Assembly: GCF_029543085.1 (NCBI RefSeq)
Contig: NZ_CP119967.1
Location: 3,188,501 to 3,252,500 of the forward strand
Direction of reading: 5' to 3'
From: Pseudomonas sp. A34-9
GTDB lineage: Bacteria > Pseudomonadota > Gammaproteobacteria > Pseudomonadales > Pseudomonadaceae
Length of the DNA: 64,000 bases
The notes below the pieces were generated by a model. That model was not told the DNA's origin. It saw only the letters and a list, made by a program, of their open reading frames with translations, and searched no databases. Both the position numbers and the translations under genes were made by a program. This document shows, in pieces, positions 16,645 to 25,287 of this stretch; the first letter of the stretch is position 1, and every line of letters begins with the position of its first letter.

Positions 16645-17730
16645 ATGATCCGCAAGACCCTCGCTCTGGCACCGCTGATGTTCGCCGTTTCCCTTGCTCA
16701 GGCAGCGGAAACGGTCAAGGTTTACAACTGGTCTGACTACATCGCGCCGGACACCACCAAGAATTTCGAGAAAGAGACGGGCGTGGGCGTCACCTATGAC
16801 GTCTACGACAGCAATGAAACCCTTGACGGCAAGTTGATGACCGGTAAATCCGGTTACGATGTGGTGTTCCCGTCCAACCACTTCATGGCCCGGCAGATTC
16901 AGGGTGGGGCGCTGAAAAAACTCGACAAGAGCCAGTTGCCGAACTGGAAAAACCTCAATCCGGTACTGCTCAAAGCCCTGCAAACCAACGACCCGAATAA
17001 CGAACACGGCTTCCCGTACCTGTGGGGCAGCACCGGCATCGGCTACAACATCGCCAAGGTCAAAGCGGTGCTGGGCGATGACGCGCCGGTGGATTCCTGG
17101 GACCTGATCTTCAAGCCCGAATACATGGAAAAGCTGCAGAAGTGCGGCGTGGCGATCCTCGACAACGGCCCCGAATTGCTGCCGGCGGCGCTCAATTACC
17201 TGGGCCTGCCGCACCACAGCAAAAATCCCGAGGATTACAAAAAGGCCGAAGCGCTGCTGATGAAAGTGCGGCCCTACGTCAGCTATTTCCACTCGTCGAA
17301 ATACACCAGCGACCTGGCCAACGGCGACATCTGCGTGGCGGTCGGTTTCTCCGGTGACATCCTGCAAGCCGAGAACCGCGCCAAGGAAGCGAAAAACGGC
17401 GTCGACATCGGTTATGCGATTCCCAAGGAAGGCGCAGCCATCTGGTTCGACATGGTCGCCATGCCCGCCGATGCGCCGGACGAGAAGGCCGGTTACGCGT
17501 TCATGAACTACCTGCTGCGCCCGGACGTGATGGCCGGCATCAGCAACTACGTGCATTACGCCAATGGCAATGAACAGGCCGACAGCCTGATCGACCCGGC
17601 GATCAAGAACGACACCAAGGTGTATCCGAGTCCGGAGATGATGGGCAAGCTGTTCGCGCTGGAGGCGATGCCGTTGAACATTGACCGGATCCGGACGCGG
17701 GTGTGGAACAAGATTCGCACCGGTAGCTGA
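16645..17730 (+). CDS. Polyamine-type ABC transporter periplasmic binding protein (PotF/SpuD-like)
   Basis: A 361-residue exported protein, with a signal peptide cleaved near AQA/AET (residue 21). The mature protein begins VKVYNWSDYIAPDTTKNFEK, typical of the PotD/PotF family, and has the family segments YDVVFPSNHFMARQIQGGAL and LWGSTGIGYN. Related proteins capture putrescine, spermidine or related amines. No permease or ATPase gene is in the neighbourhood, so it must share a membrane complex encoded elsewhere. Start at ATG 16645 because it opens the signal peptide; a frame extension to 16603 does not. Confidence 0.88.
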   Translation: MIRKTLALAPLMFAVSLAQAAETVKVYNWSDYIAPDTTKNFEKETGVGVTYDVYDSNETLDGKLMTGKSGYDVVFPSNHFMARQIQGGALKKLDKSQLPNWKNLNPVLLKALQTNDPNNEHGFPYLWGSTGIGYNIAKVKAVLGDDAPVDSWDLIFKPEYMEKLQKCGVAILDNGPELLPAALNYLGLPHHSKNPEDYKKAEALLMKVRPYVSYFHSSKYTSDLANGDICVAVGFSGDILQAENRAKEAKNGVDIGYAIPKEGAAIWFDMVAMPADAPDEKAGYAFMNYLLRPDVMAGISNYVHYANGNEQADSLIDPAIKNDTKVYPSPEMMGKLFALEAMPLNIDRIRTRVWNKIRTGS

Positions 17731-17743
17731 CTCGCTTCCCCTC

Positions 17744-17837
17744 TGTAGGAGCTGCCGCAGGCTGCGATCTTTTGATCTTGCTTTTATAAGGCAAAGTCAA
17801 AAGATCGCAGCCTCGTTTCACTCGTCAGCTCCTACAG
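17744..17837. repeat. REPIN-like inverted pair (GGAGCTGCC type)
   Basis: TGTAGGAGCTGCCGCAGGCT at the left is answered by an inverted, diverged copy ending CAGCTCCTACAG, around a short A/T-rich centre with AAAAGATCGCAGCC. The same pair recurs at 33271, 47431, 48747 and, in the reverse arrangement, 58197. Confidence 0.85.
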
Positions 17838-18114
17838 TTTTGGCGACCATTTTGGTTGATATCAATACACTGGCATCGCACTAATAAAGTGCAGCAAAGT
17901 GAGACGCGCCTAACAAAAAACAACTTACCCATATTTAATATTTAAATAGGAAATCGTCAGACAATTAGGCAGAAGCCGCGCAACTAAAACATTCTTTCTT
18001 CCCCGCACGCTTTGTTTACGGCAGTTTTCCGAAACAGCCCGATTTGATCTCAAAAAAATCCTTTACGACAGATTTCAAATTGTGTCAGGTTTCTTACGCC
18101 TTCATTGGGCGAGT
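17838..18114. promoter_or_regulatory. AT-rich upstream region of aprA
   Basis: The stretch from about 17880 to 18080 is markedly AT-rich (for example CATATTTAATATTTAAATAG near 17930) compared with flanking genes. No coding frame is visible. It most likely holds the aprA promoter and regulator sites; I cannot assign exact -35 and -10 boxes. Confidence 0.5.
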
Positions 18115-18146
18115 GATAGGACGCTCTCGCCAGCGAGACGCCTATC
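18115..18146 (+). promoter_or_regulatory. Stem-loop in the aprA leader
   Basis: GATAGG (18115-18120) pairs with CCTATC (18141-18146), and inside it TCTCGC pairs with GCGAGA around a CA turn, separated by a small internal loop. The structure ends 24 bases before the Rsm-like site. It is either a leader RNA structure or, less likely, a DNA operator. Confidence 0.5.
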
Positions 18147-18170
18147 GGACAAAAACTGTTCCATTGCTAA

Positions 18171-18180
18171 ACAAGGAAGT
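18171..18180 (+). promoter_or_regulatory. RsmA/RsmE (CsrA-family) binding site over the aprA ribosome site
   Basis: ACAAGGAAGT is an exact match to the established consensus ACANGGANGU and contains the Shine-Dalgarno AAGGA, ending six bases before the ATG at 18187. Two more GGA triplets lie upstream (near 18119 and 18147), as in multi-site Rsm targets. Known: the homologous protease gene in P. protegens is under Gac/Rsm translational control. Confidence 0.7.
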
Positions 18181-18186
18181 GTGTTT

Positions 18187-19653
18187 ATGTCGAAAGTAAA
18201 AGCTAATGCTATTGATACCGCCGAACAGGCTTTTCTGTTGTCTGCGGCGCCGCAACCTCTGGCTGCAACCAGCTCAGCCTGGAACCAGATCAATAGCTTC
18301 AGCCACCAATACGATCGTGGCGGCAACCTCACGGTCAATGGCAAGCCCTCTTACTCCGTCGATCAGGCCGCAACCCAGTTGCTGCGCGACGGTGCTGCCT
18401 ACCAGGACAAGGACGGCAGCGGCAAGATCGAACTCACCTATACCTTCCTGACTTCGGCATCGTCCAGCACGATGAACAAGCACGGGATCACCGGGTTCAG
18501 TCAGTTCAATGCGCAACAACAAGCCCAGGCCAAGCTCGCCATGCAATCCTGGGCGGATGTAGCCAACGTGACCTTCACCGAGAAAGCCACGGGCGGTGAC
18601 GCTCACATGACCTTCGCTAACTACAGCGGTGGTGTCGACGGTGCAGCGGCATTCGCTTATCTGCCAGGGACTGGCGCCGGCTATGACGGCACCTCGTGGT
18701 ACCTGACCAACACCAGTTACACGCCGAACAAGACGCCGGATCTGAACAACTACGGTCGTCAGACCCTGACCCACGAAATCGGCCACACCCTGGGCCTTGC
18801 TCACCCTGGCGACTACAACGCCGGTAATGGCAACCCGACCTACAATGACGCGACCTACGGCCAGGACACCCGCGGCTACAGCGTCATGAGCTACTGGAGC
18901 GAAAGCAATACCAACCAGAACTTCAGCAAGGGCGGTGTCGAAGCGTATTCGTCCGGTCCGCTGATGGACGATATCGCGGCCATCCAGAAACTCTACGGTG
19001 CCAACACCACCACCCGTACCGGTGACACCACCTACGGCTTCAACTCCAACACTGGCCGCGATTTCCTCAGCGCTTCGTCGTCGAGTGACAAAGTGGTGTT
19101 CTCGGTGTGGGACGCGGGCGGCAAGGACACTCTGGACTTCTCGGGTTTCACCCAGAACCAGAAGATCAACCTCAATGAAGCCTCGTTCTCCGACGTTGGC
19201 GGCCTGGTGGGCAACGTGTCCATTGCCAAAGGCGCGATCATCGAAAACGCCATTGGCGGTTCGGGTAACGATCTGCTGATCGGCAACAGCGTGGCCAACG
19301 AGCTCAAGGGCGGTGCCGGCAACGACATCCTCTACGGCGCTGGCGGTGCCGACAAACTGTGGGGCGGTGCGGGTTCGGACACCTTCGTGTTCGCGGCCAG
19401 CTCTGACTCCAAGCCAGGTGCGATCGATCAGATCCTCGATTTTGTCAGCGGTCTGGACAAAATCGATCTGACCGGCATCACCAACGGCGCCGGCCTGCAC
19501 TTCGTCAGCAGCTTCACCGGTGCTGCCGGTGACGCGGTCCTGACGTCGTCGGGCGGCAACAGTCTGCTCTCGGTGGACTTCTCCGGGCACGGCGTGGCGG
19601 ACTTCCAGGTCAGCACCGTTGGCCAGGCAGCGACCAGCGACATCGTGGCGTGA
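18187..19653 (+). CDS. aprA: Serralysin-type alkaline metalloprotease AprA (AprX)
   Basis: A 488-residue secreted zinc protease. The metzincin motif [11 protein letters not shown] lies at residues 196-206 (zinc ligands H196, H200, H206; catalytic E197), with the Met-turn at YSVMSYW. RTX repeats binding calcium follow ([37 protein letters not shown]). There is no N-terminal signal peptide; the uncleaved C-terminal secretion signal ends TSDIVA, for export by AprDEF encoded downstream. It hydrolyses extracellular proteins and is the main spoilage protease of milk-associated fluorescent pseudomonads. I start at ATG 18187, right after AAGGAAG, not at 18082. Regulation is likely translational through the Rsm site. 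Confidence 0.96.
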   Translation: MSKVKANAIDTAEQAFLLSAAPQPLAATSSAWNQINSFSHQYDRGGNLTVNGKPSYSVDQAATQLLRDGAAYQDKDGSGKIELTYTFLTSASSSTMNKHGITGFSQFNAQQQAQAKLAMQSWADVANVTFTEKATGGDAHMTFANYSGGVDGAAAFAYLPGTGAGYDGTSWYLTNTSYTPNKTPDLNNYGRQTLTHEIGHTLGLAHPGDYNAGNGNPTYNDATYGQDTRGYSVMSYWSESNTNQNFSKGGVEAYSSGPLMDDIAAIQKLYGANTTTRTGDTTYGFNSNTGRDFLSASSSSDKVVFSVWDAGGKDTLDFSGFTQNQKINLNEASFSDVGGLVGNVSIAKGAIIENAIGGSGNDLLIGNSVANELKGGAGNDILYGAGGADKLWGGAGSDTFVFAASSDSKPGAIDQILDFVSGLDKIDLTGITNGAGLHFVSSFTGAAGDAVLTSSGGNSLLSVDFSGHGVADFQVSTVGQAATSDIVA

Positions 19654-19663
19654 TGTAGCAATG

Positions 19664-19693
19664 GAAAGCGGCGTGTGATGCGCCGCTTTCTTT
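19664..19693 (+). terminator. Terminator after aprA
   Basis: GAAAGCGGCG pairs with CGCCGCTTTC around a seven-base loop and is followed by TTTGC. The T tract is short, so read-through into aprI is possible. Confidence 0.7.
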
Positions 19694-19746
19694 GCTTGCA
19701 TCGTGTTGGTCGGTAAGTAAGGCTACATGTCGGAGCGAATATTCCC

Positions 19747-20172
19747 ATGATCAGTAAAGCTTTTACCTACAAGGCGGCGTGGCTTTCGGCGGCGCTCATG
19801 ATGATTTCAGGAGAAACCACTATGGCAAGCAGCCTCAGACTTGAAGAACCCTCCGTTTTTGCCGGGCAGTGGCAAGCGACGCTGTCCACCCGAGGTGATG
19901 ACCCACAAGCGCAACAGCAGCAGGACAAACCCTCGAATACTTGCCTCGTCGAATTGCAGGCGAACAAAACCCTGGGTGAAGGTGCCGACTGTCTCGGTGC
20001 ATGGATTGAACAAACCCCGATCGGCTGGTTTCCCGATCCGGACGGCCTCTCGATTACCGGCAAGGAAGGCTCAAGAATCCAGTTCTTCAGCCGACAACGT
20101 GACGGGCTTTATCTGGCGACTTTGAAGTCGGGTCTGGTGATTACGCTTGAGCGCGCAGCGCAACAGCCTTGA
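19747..20172 (+). CDS. aprI: Periplasmic inhibitor of AprA (Inh / AprI, family I38)
   Basis: A 141-residue precursor with a 27-residue signal peptide (ending ETTMA) and a mature chain starting SSLRLEEPSVFAGQW. The mature SSL start matches the known AprI N-terminus, whose first residues plug the protease active site. Two Cys (NTCLVEL, ADCLGAW) fit the single disulfide of the eight-stranded barrel, and WFPDPDGLSITG is the conserved strand region. It protects the cell from AprA that escapes into the periplasm. It lies between aprA and aprD as in other fluorescent pseudomonads. Confidence 0.92.
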   Translation: MISKAFTYKAAWLSAALMMISGETTMASSLRLEEPSVFAGQWQATLSTRGDDPQAQQQQDKPSNTCLVELQANKTLGEGADCLGAWIEQTPIGWFPDPDGLSITGKEGSRIQFFSRQRDGLYLATLKSGLVITLERAAQQP

Positions 20173-20375
20173 TTATTCAAACGGCGACAAAGTTTTAATA
20201 TAAAGCGCCACGCGATGGTTATAAGAAACGCTGGATGGCAACTGCACCGCAGTTAATCGCGCAAGTTGTTATGAAAGTGTAAGCGGTAGACGAAAAAGCA
20301 AGTTCCGATGTTGCGCGGATCATTAATTCGAATCTCGTCAATGAGTGGCGGGAAATATTTTTCCAGGAATAATCA

Positions 20376-22151
20376 ATGAAGATGGCGAAGGCCCCAGCCA
20401 CCGCTCCCTTATTCAAGGCATTGGGTGACTATAAAAGTATCCTGATCAGCGTCGGCTGCTTTACCGCGCTGATTAACGTGCTGATGCTGGTGCCCTCCAT
20501 CTATATGCTCCAGGTCTATGACCGGGTGCTGTCGTCGCAGAACGAAACGACCCTGGCGATGCTGTCGTTGATGGTGGTCGGCTTCTTTGCCTTCATCGGC
20601 ATGCTGGAAGTGATCCGCAGCTTTATCGTGATCCGCATCGGCAGTCAGTTGGAGCGCCGCTTCAACCTGCGTGTTTACCAGGCGGCGTTCGAACGCAACC
20701 TGTTCAAGGGCGAGGGCAACGCCGGGCAGTCGCTGGGCGACCTCACGCACATTCGCCAATTCGTTACCGGGCCTGCGCTGTTCGCGTTTTTCGATGCGCC
20801 GTGGTTTCCGGTCTACCTGTTTGTGATTTACCTGTTCAACGTCTGGCTCGGCGTGCTCGCCACCGCCGGCGCACTGTTGCTGATCGGGCTGGCCTGCCTC
20901 AACGAATACATGACCAAAAAACCGCTGGGCGAAGCCGCCGGTTATTCGCAGAAGTCCAGTCAGTTGGCCACCAGTCATCTACACAATGCCGAAACCATTC
21001 AGGCGATGGGCATGCTCGGCTCCCTGCGCAAGCGCTGGTTCCAGGTGCACTCGCGCTTCCTCGGCCTGCAGAATCAGGCCAGCGACACCGGTGCGGTGAT
21101 CAGCTCTGTGAGTAAAACCCTGCGCCTGTGCCTGCAATCGTTGGTCTTGGGCCTGGGCGCATTGCTGGTGATCAAGGGTGATATGACCGCCGGGATGATG
21201 ATCGCCGGTTCGATTTTGATGGGGCGTGTCCTGAGCCCGATCGATCAGTTGATTGCCGTGTGGAAGCAGTGGAGCGGGGCGAAGCTGGCTTACCGTCGTC
21301 TCGATGCGCTGCTGCAAGCGTTCCCGCCCAGCGACGACGCCATGGCGCTGCCGCCGCCGAAAGGCCAGATCACTTTCGAACAGGTCAGCGCCGGCCCACC
21401 GGGGCAACGCGCGGCAACCCTGCACATGGTCAATTTCAATCTGAATGCCGGCGAGGTACTGGGCGTGCTCGGCGCTTCCGGCTCCGGCAAATCGACGCTG
21501 GCCCGCGTACTGGTGGGTGTCTGGCCAACCCTCGGCGGCACCGTGCGCCTCGATGGCGCGGACATTCATCGCTGGAATCGCGACCAGCTCGGCCCCTACA
21601 TCGGCTATCTGCCGCAAGACATCGAACTGTTCAGCGGCAGCATCGCCGAGAACATTGCCCGTTTCAGCGAGGCCGATCCGCAGAAAGTCGTCGCCGCGGC
21701 GCAACAGGCTGGCGTGCACGAAATGATCCTGCGTCTGCCGCAAGGCTACGACACGCAACTGGGCGAGGACGGCAGCGGCTTGTCCGGCGGCCAGAAACAG
21801 CGCGTGGCACTGGCGCGTTCAATGTATGGCACGCCAAGTCTGGTGGTGCTGGATGAGCCGAACTCCAACCTCGACACCGTTGGCGAAGCGGCATTGGCCA
21901 GCGCCATCGCAGCGCTCAAAGCCCAAGGCACCACGGTGGTGCTGGTGACGCACCGTTCTTCGGTGTTGGCGCAGGCTGACAAGCTATTGGTCCTCAATGA
22001 CGGTCGTTTGCAGGCGTTTGGTCCAAGCCAGGACGTGCTCAAGGCACTTTCCGGCCAGCAAGAGCAACAACGGGAGAAAGCTGCACAGGCACCGGGCGGG
22101 CTCAGCATGAGTCGCCAGTATCAGCCCTCGACAAGGAATTCGGGTGTATGA
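20376..22151 (+). CDS. aprD: Type I secretion ABC transporter AprD
   Basis: A 591-residue inner-membrane ATPase that powers export of AprA and the lipases. The N-terminal half holds about six membrane segments (ILISVGCFTALINVLMLVPS, LMVVGFFAFIGML, VYLFVIYLFNVWLGVL and others). The nucleotide-binding domain has Walker A GASGSGKS at 366-373, the signature LSGGQKQRVALAR from 469, Walker B LVVLDEPNSNLD and the H-loop VTHR. No C39 peptidase domain is present, as expected for the PrtD/AprD class. Its stop overlaps the aprE start by ATGA. Confidence 0.95.
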   Translation: MKMAKAPATAPLFKALGDYKSILISVGCFTALINVLMLVPSIYMLQVYDRVLSSQNETTLAMLSLMVVGFFAFIGMLEVIRSFIVIRIGSQLERRFNLRVYQAAFERNLFKGEGNAGQSLGDLTHIRQFVTGPALFAFFDAPWFPVYLFVIYLFNVWLGVLATAGALLLIGLACLNEYMTKKPLGEAAGYSQKSSQLATSHLHNAETIQAMGMLGSLRKRWFQVHSRFLGLQNQASDTGAVISSVSKTLRLCLQSLVLGLGALLVIKGDMTAGMMIAGSILMGRVLSPIDQLIAVWKQWSGAKLAYRRLDALLQAFPPSDDAMALPPPKGQITFEQVSAGPPGQRAATLHMVNFNLNAGEVLGVLGASGSGKSTLARVLVGVWPTLGGTVRLDGADIHRWNRDQLGPYIGYLPQDIELFSGSIAENIARFSEADPQKVVAAAQQAGVHEMILRLPQGYDTQLGEDGSGLSGGQKQRVALARSMYGTPSLVVLDEPNSNLDTVGEAALASAIAALKAQGTTVVLVTHRSSVLAQADKLLVLNDGRLQAFGPSQDVLKALSGQQEQQREKAAQAPGGLSMSRQYQPSTRNSGV

Positions 22152-23497
22152 GCAGCGCAAGCATGAACACGGAAAACGAAGCGAGCATGGAACACGCCTA
22201 CATCACTGAGCGCCCGGAACGCGATGCAAAGTTCTTCGCGCGCATGGGCTGGATTCTGGCGATCGTCGGCGCCGGCAGTTTCTTCACCTGGGCGGCACTG
22301 GCGCCGCTGGATCAAGGCATTCCGGTGCAAGGCACGGTCGTGGTCTCGGGCAAGCGCAAAGCCGTGCAGTCGATGAGCAGCGGCGTGGTCAGCCGGATTC
22401 TGGTGCGCGAAGGCGAAATCGTGAAGCAGGGCCAGCCGCTGTTCCGCCTCGATCAAACGCAAGTCGCCGCCGACGTCCAGTCGCTGCAAGCGCAATACCG
22501 CATGGCCTGGGCCAGCCTCGCGCGCTGGCAAGCCGAGCGCGACAACCTCAAGCAAGTGACCTTTCCGGCCGAGTTGAGCAATGACCCGGATCCACGTCTG
22601 GCACTGGTACTGGAAGGTCAGCGGCAACTGTTCAGCAGCCGCCGCGAGGCGTACTACCGCGAGCAGGCCGGACTGCGTGCAAGCATCGAAGGCGCCACCG
22701 CGCAACTGGCCGGCATGCGCCGCGCCCGTACCGATCTCAATGCTCAGGCCGACTCGCTGCAACAGCAGTTGAGCAATCTGCAACCGCTCGCCGACAACGG
22801 CTACATCCCGCGCAACCGCTTGATGGAATACCAGCGTCAACTGTCGCAAGTGCAGCAGCAACTGGCGGAAAACACCGGTGAAAGCGGCCGGGTCGAGCAG
22901 GGCATCCTCGAGTCGCGGCTGAAGCTGCAACAGCACGCCGAGGAATACCAGAAGGAAGTCCGCACGCAACTGGCCGACGCGCAGCTGAAAAGCGTGACCC
23001 TGTCGGAGCAACTGACTTCCGCCGGTTTCGACCTGCAGCACAGCGAAATCATCGCCACCGCCGACGGCGTCGCGGTCAACCTCGGCGTGCACACCGAAGG
23101 TGCCGTGGTGCGTCAGGGTGAAACGTTGCTGGAGATCGTCCCGCAAGGCACCACGCTGGAAGTGGAAGGGCACTTGCCGATCAACCTGATCGACAAGGTC
23201 GGCGCGCATTTGCCGGTGGACATTCTGTTTACCGCGTTCAACCAGAGCAAAACCCCGCGTGTACCGGGTGAAGTCAGCCTGATTTCCGCCGACCAGATGG
23301 TCGATGAGAAAACCGGCGTGCCATATTACGTCCTGCGCAGCAGCGTCAGCGATCAGGCCATGGAGAAACTCAACGGTCTGGTGATCAAGCCCGGCATGCC
23401 GGCAGAAATGTTCGTGCGCACCGGCGAACGTTCACTCCTCAACTATCTGTTCAAACCGCTGCTCGACCGGGCCGGCTCCGCGTTGACCGAGGAATAA
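22148..23497 (+). CDS. aprE: Type I secretion membrane fusion protein AprE
   Basis: A 449-residue HlyD-family adaptor. There is a short cytoplasmic N-terminus, one membrane segment (MGWILAIVGAGSFFTWAALA, residues about 35-54), a lipoyl-like half motif (GTVVVSGKRKAVQSMSSGVV), a long coiled coil (residues about 110-290, rich in Gln and Leu), the second lipoyl half and a beta-barrel end. It bridges AprD and AprF across the periplasm. It overlaps aprD by four bases and is two bases from aprF, so the three are translated together. Confidence 0.94.
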   Translation: MSSASMNTENEASMEHAYITERPERDAKFFARMGWILAIVGAGSFFTWAALAPLDQGIPVQGTVVVSGKRKAVQSMSSGVVSRILVREGEIVKQGQPLFRLDQTQVAADVQSLQAQYRMAWASLARWQAERDNLKQVTFPAELSNDPDPRLALVLEGQRQLFSSRREAYYREQAGLRASIEGATAQLAGMRRARTDLNAQADSLQQQLSNLQPLADNGYIPRNRLMEYQRQLSQVQQQLAENTGESGRVEQGILESRLKLQQHAEEYQKEVRTQLADAQLKSVTLSEQLTSAGFDLQHSEIIATADGVAVNLGVHTEGAVVRQGETLLEIVPQGTTLEVEGHLPINLIDKVGAHLPVDILFTAFNQSKTPRVPGEVSLISADQMVDEKTGVPYYVLRSSVSDQAMEKLNGLVIKPGMPAEMFVRTGERSLLNYLFKPLLDRAGSALTEE

Positions 23498-23499
23498 GG

Positions 23500-24861
23500 A
23501 TGTTCGGCTGTATGAATAAGCTTTCCATGCTTGCGGCGGCAATGCTGCTGCTCGCGAGTCACTCAGCAGTGGCGGCCATGGGGCCGTTCGAGATCTACGA
23601 ACAGGCGTTGCGCAATGACCCGGTATTCCTCGGGGCGATCAAGGAGCGTGATGCGGGCCTGGAAAACCGCGCCATTGGCCGCGCCGGCCTGCTGCCGCGC
23701 ATCGGTTACACCTACAACAAGGGCCGCAACACGTCGAAAGCCACTTCTCTGGATGAGCGCGCGCGTAACCGTACCGATGATCGCAACTACAGCAGTTACG
23801 GTTCGGCCCTGACCCTGCAACAGCCACTGCTCGACTACGAGGCGTATGCCGCGTATCGCAAGGGTGTCGCGCAGTCGCTGTTTGCCGATGAAAACTTTCG
23901 TGGCAAGAGCCAGGAACTGTTGGTTCGCGTGCTGGATAACTACACCAAGGCGCTGTTCGCGCAGGACCAGATCGACATCGCGCAGGCGAAGAAGAAGGCC
24001 TACGAGCAGCAGTTCCAGCAGAACGAGCACATGTTCAAGCAAGGCGAGGGCACGCGTACCGACATTCTCGAGGCTGAGTCGCGCTATGAACTGGCGACCG
24101 CCGAGGAGATCGAGGCGCGTAACGAGCAAGATGCGGCGCTGCGTGAACTCGGCGCTCTGGTGGGCACGCCAGCGGTGGACATTGGCGATCTGGCGCCGCT
24201 CGATCAGAACTTCCAGACCTTCGCGCTGATGCCTGCCAATTACGACACCTGGCACGAAATGGCGGTGAGCAATAACCCCAATCTGGCCTCGCAGCGCCAG
24301 GCCGTGGAAGTTGCGCGTTATGAAGTGGAACGCAATCGCGCCGGGCATCTGCCGAAAATCAATGCCTACGCCTCGATGCGCCAGAACGAATCGGAAAGCG
24401 GCAACACCTACAACCAGCGCTACGAAACCAACACCATTGGTTTTGAGGTTAGCGTGCCGTTGTATGCCGGTGGCGGTGTTTCGGCGTCGACACGTCAGGC
24501 CAGCCGCACCATGGAACAGGCGGAATACGAACTGGACGGCAAGACGCGTGAGACGCTGATTGAACTGCGGCGGCAGTTCAGTGCCTGCCTGTCCGGGGTG
24601 AGCAAACTGCGCGCTTATCAGAAAGCGCTGAGCTCGGCGGAAGCGCTGGTGGTGTCGACAAAGCAGAGCATTCTGGGTGGCGAACGGACCAACCTCGATG
24701 CGTTGAACGCCGAGCAGCAACTGTTCACCACCCGCCGCGATCTGGCGCAGGCGCGGTACGACTATTTGATGGCCTGGACCAAGTTGCATTACTACGCCGG
24801 GACCTTGAACGAGCAGGATCTGGCGCGGGTGGATGAGGCGTTTGGTGTTGCTCATCGTTGA
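23500..24861 (+). CDS. aprF: Type I secretion outer membrane channel AprF (TolC family)
   Basis: A 453-residue exported protein with a signal peptide ending near AVAA (residues 22-26). The mature chain starts GPFEIYEQALRNDPVFLGAI, the typical opening of TolC-like efflux proteins, and shows two OEP repeats with internal coiled coils (TDILEAESRYELATAEEIEA and TNLDALNAEQQLFTTRRDLA). It forms the outer membrane exit duct for AprA and probably for the RTX lipases downstream. The ATG at 23500 has GAGG eight bases upstream; ATG 23512 is an alternative. Confidence 0.93.
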   Translation: MFGCMNKLSMLAAAMLLLASHSAVAAMGPFEIYEQALRNDPVFLGAIKERDAGLENRAIGRAGLLPRIGYTYNKGRNTSKATSLDERARNRTDDRNYSSYGSALTLQQPLLDYEAYAAYRKGVAQSLFADENFRGKSQELLVRVLDNYTKALFAQDQIDIAQAKKKAYEQQFQQNEHMFKQGEGTRTDILEAESRYELATAEEIEARNEQDAALRELGALVGTPAVDIGDLAPLDQNFQTFALMPANYDTWHEMAVSNNPNLASQRQAVEVARYEVERNRAGHLPKINAYASMRQNESESGNTYNQRYETNTIGFEVSVPLYAGGGVSASTRQASRTMEQAEYELDGKTRETLIELRRQFSACLSGVSKLRAYQKALSSAEALVVSTKQSILGGERTNLDALNAEQQLFTTRRDLAQARYDYLMAWTKLHYYAGTLNEQDLARVDEAFGVAHR

Positions 24862-24880
24862 TGTGCATGCCTTTAGACCG

Positions 24881-25234
24881 CCCCCTCACCCTAACCCTCT
24901 CCCGGAGGGAGAGGGGACTGATCCGGGGATATTGCAGAAGTACACCGACCTGAACGAGCGGTACCGAATCCAAGATCGACTGAGATTTTTCAGTTCGATA
25001 AATAACGCAAGACACCCCGGTCAGCTCCCTCTCCTCGGGGAGAGGGCTGGGGTGAGGGGATGATCGACGCGGTTTTTCAGGTCGATGAATAACGCAAGAC
25101 ACCTCGGTCAGCTCTCTCTCCTGAGGGAGAGGGCTGGGGTGAGGGGATGATCGACGCGGTTTTTCAGGTCGATGAATAACGCAAGACACCTCGGTCGGCT
25201 CCCTCTCCTCGGGGAGAGGGCTGGGGTGAGGGGA
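24881..25234. repeat. CCCTCTCCC-type palindromic repeats with an 87-bp tandem array
   Basis: This fills the 426-base gap between aprF and the first autotransporter gene. A palindromic core CCCTCTCC...GGAGAGGG followed by GGGTGAGGGG occurs four times: first in reverse orientation at 24881-24917, then at 25025, 25112 and 25199. The last three sit in tandem units of exactly 87 bases (starting 25021, 25108 and 25195), each carrying the spacer GGTCGATGAATAACGCAAGA. A partial spacer copy at about 24981-25020 precedes the first unit. The unit length is a multiple of three. No gene is called here. Confidence 0.9.
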
Positions 25235-25287
25235 ACAGGCAACACCGCAGAAGAACCTGCATAAAACAATAAAAGTGAGTGGTGAAC

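Noticed and set aside
18274..19701. A 475-codon minus-strand frame opposite aprA
   Set aside because: It mirrors the zinc motif and RTX repeats of aprA and has no recognisable domain or ribosome site.
24725..25189. A 154-codon minus-strand frame over the 87-bp array
   Set aside because: It is open only because the unit is a multiple of three, and it runs backwards into aprF; the repeated peptide has no ribosome site or domain.
25021..25234. CRISPR array
   Set aside because: The units are 87-base tandem copies in which the spacers are the same in every unit; there are no unique spacers and no cas genes.
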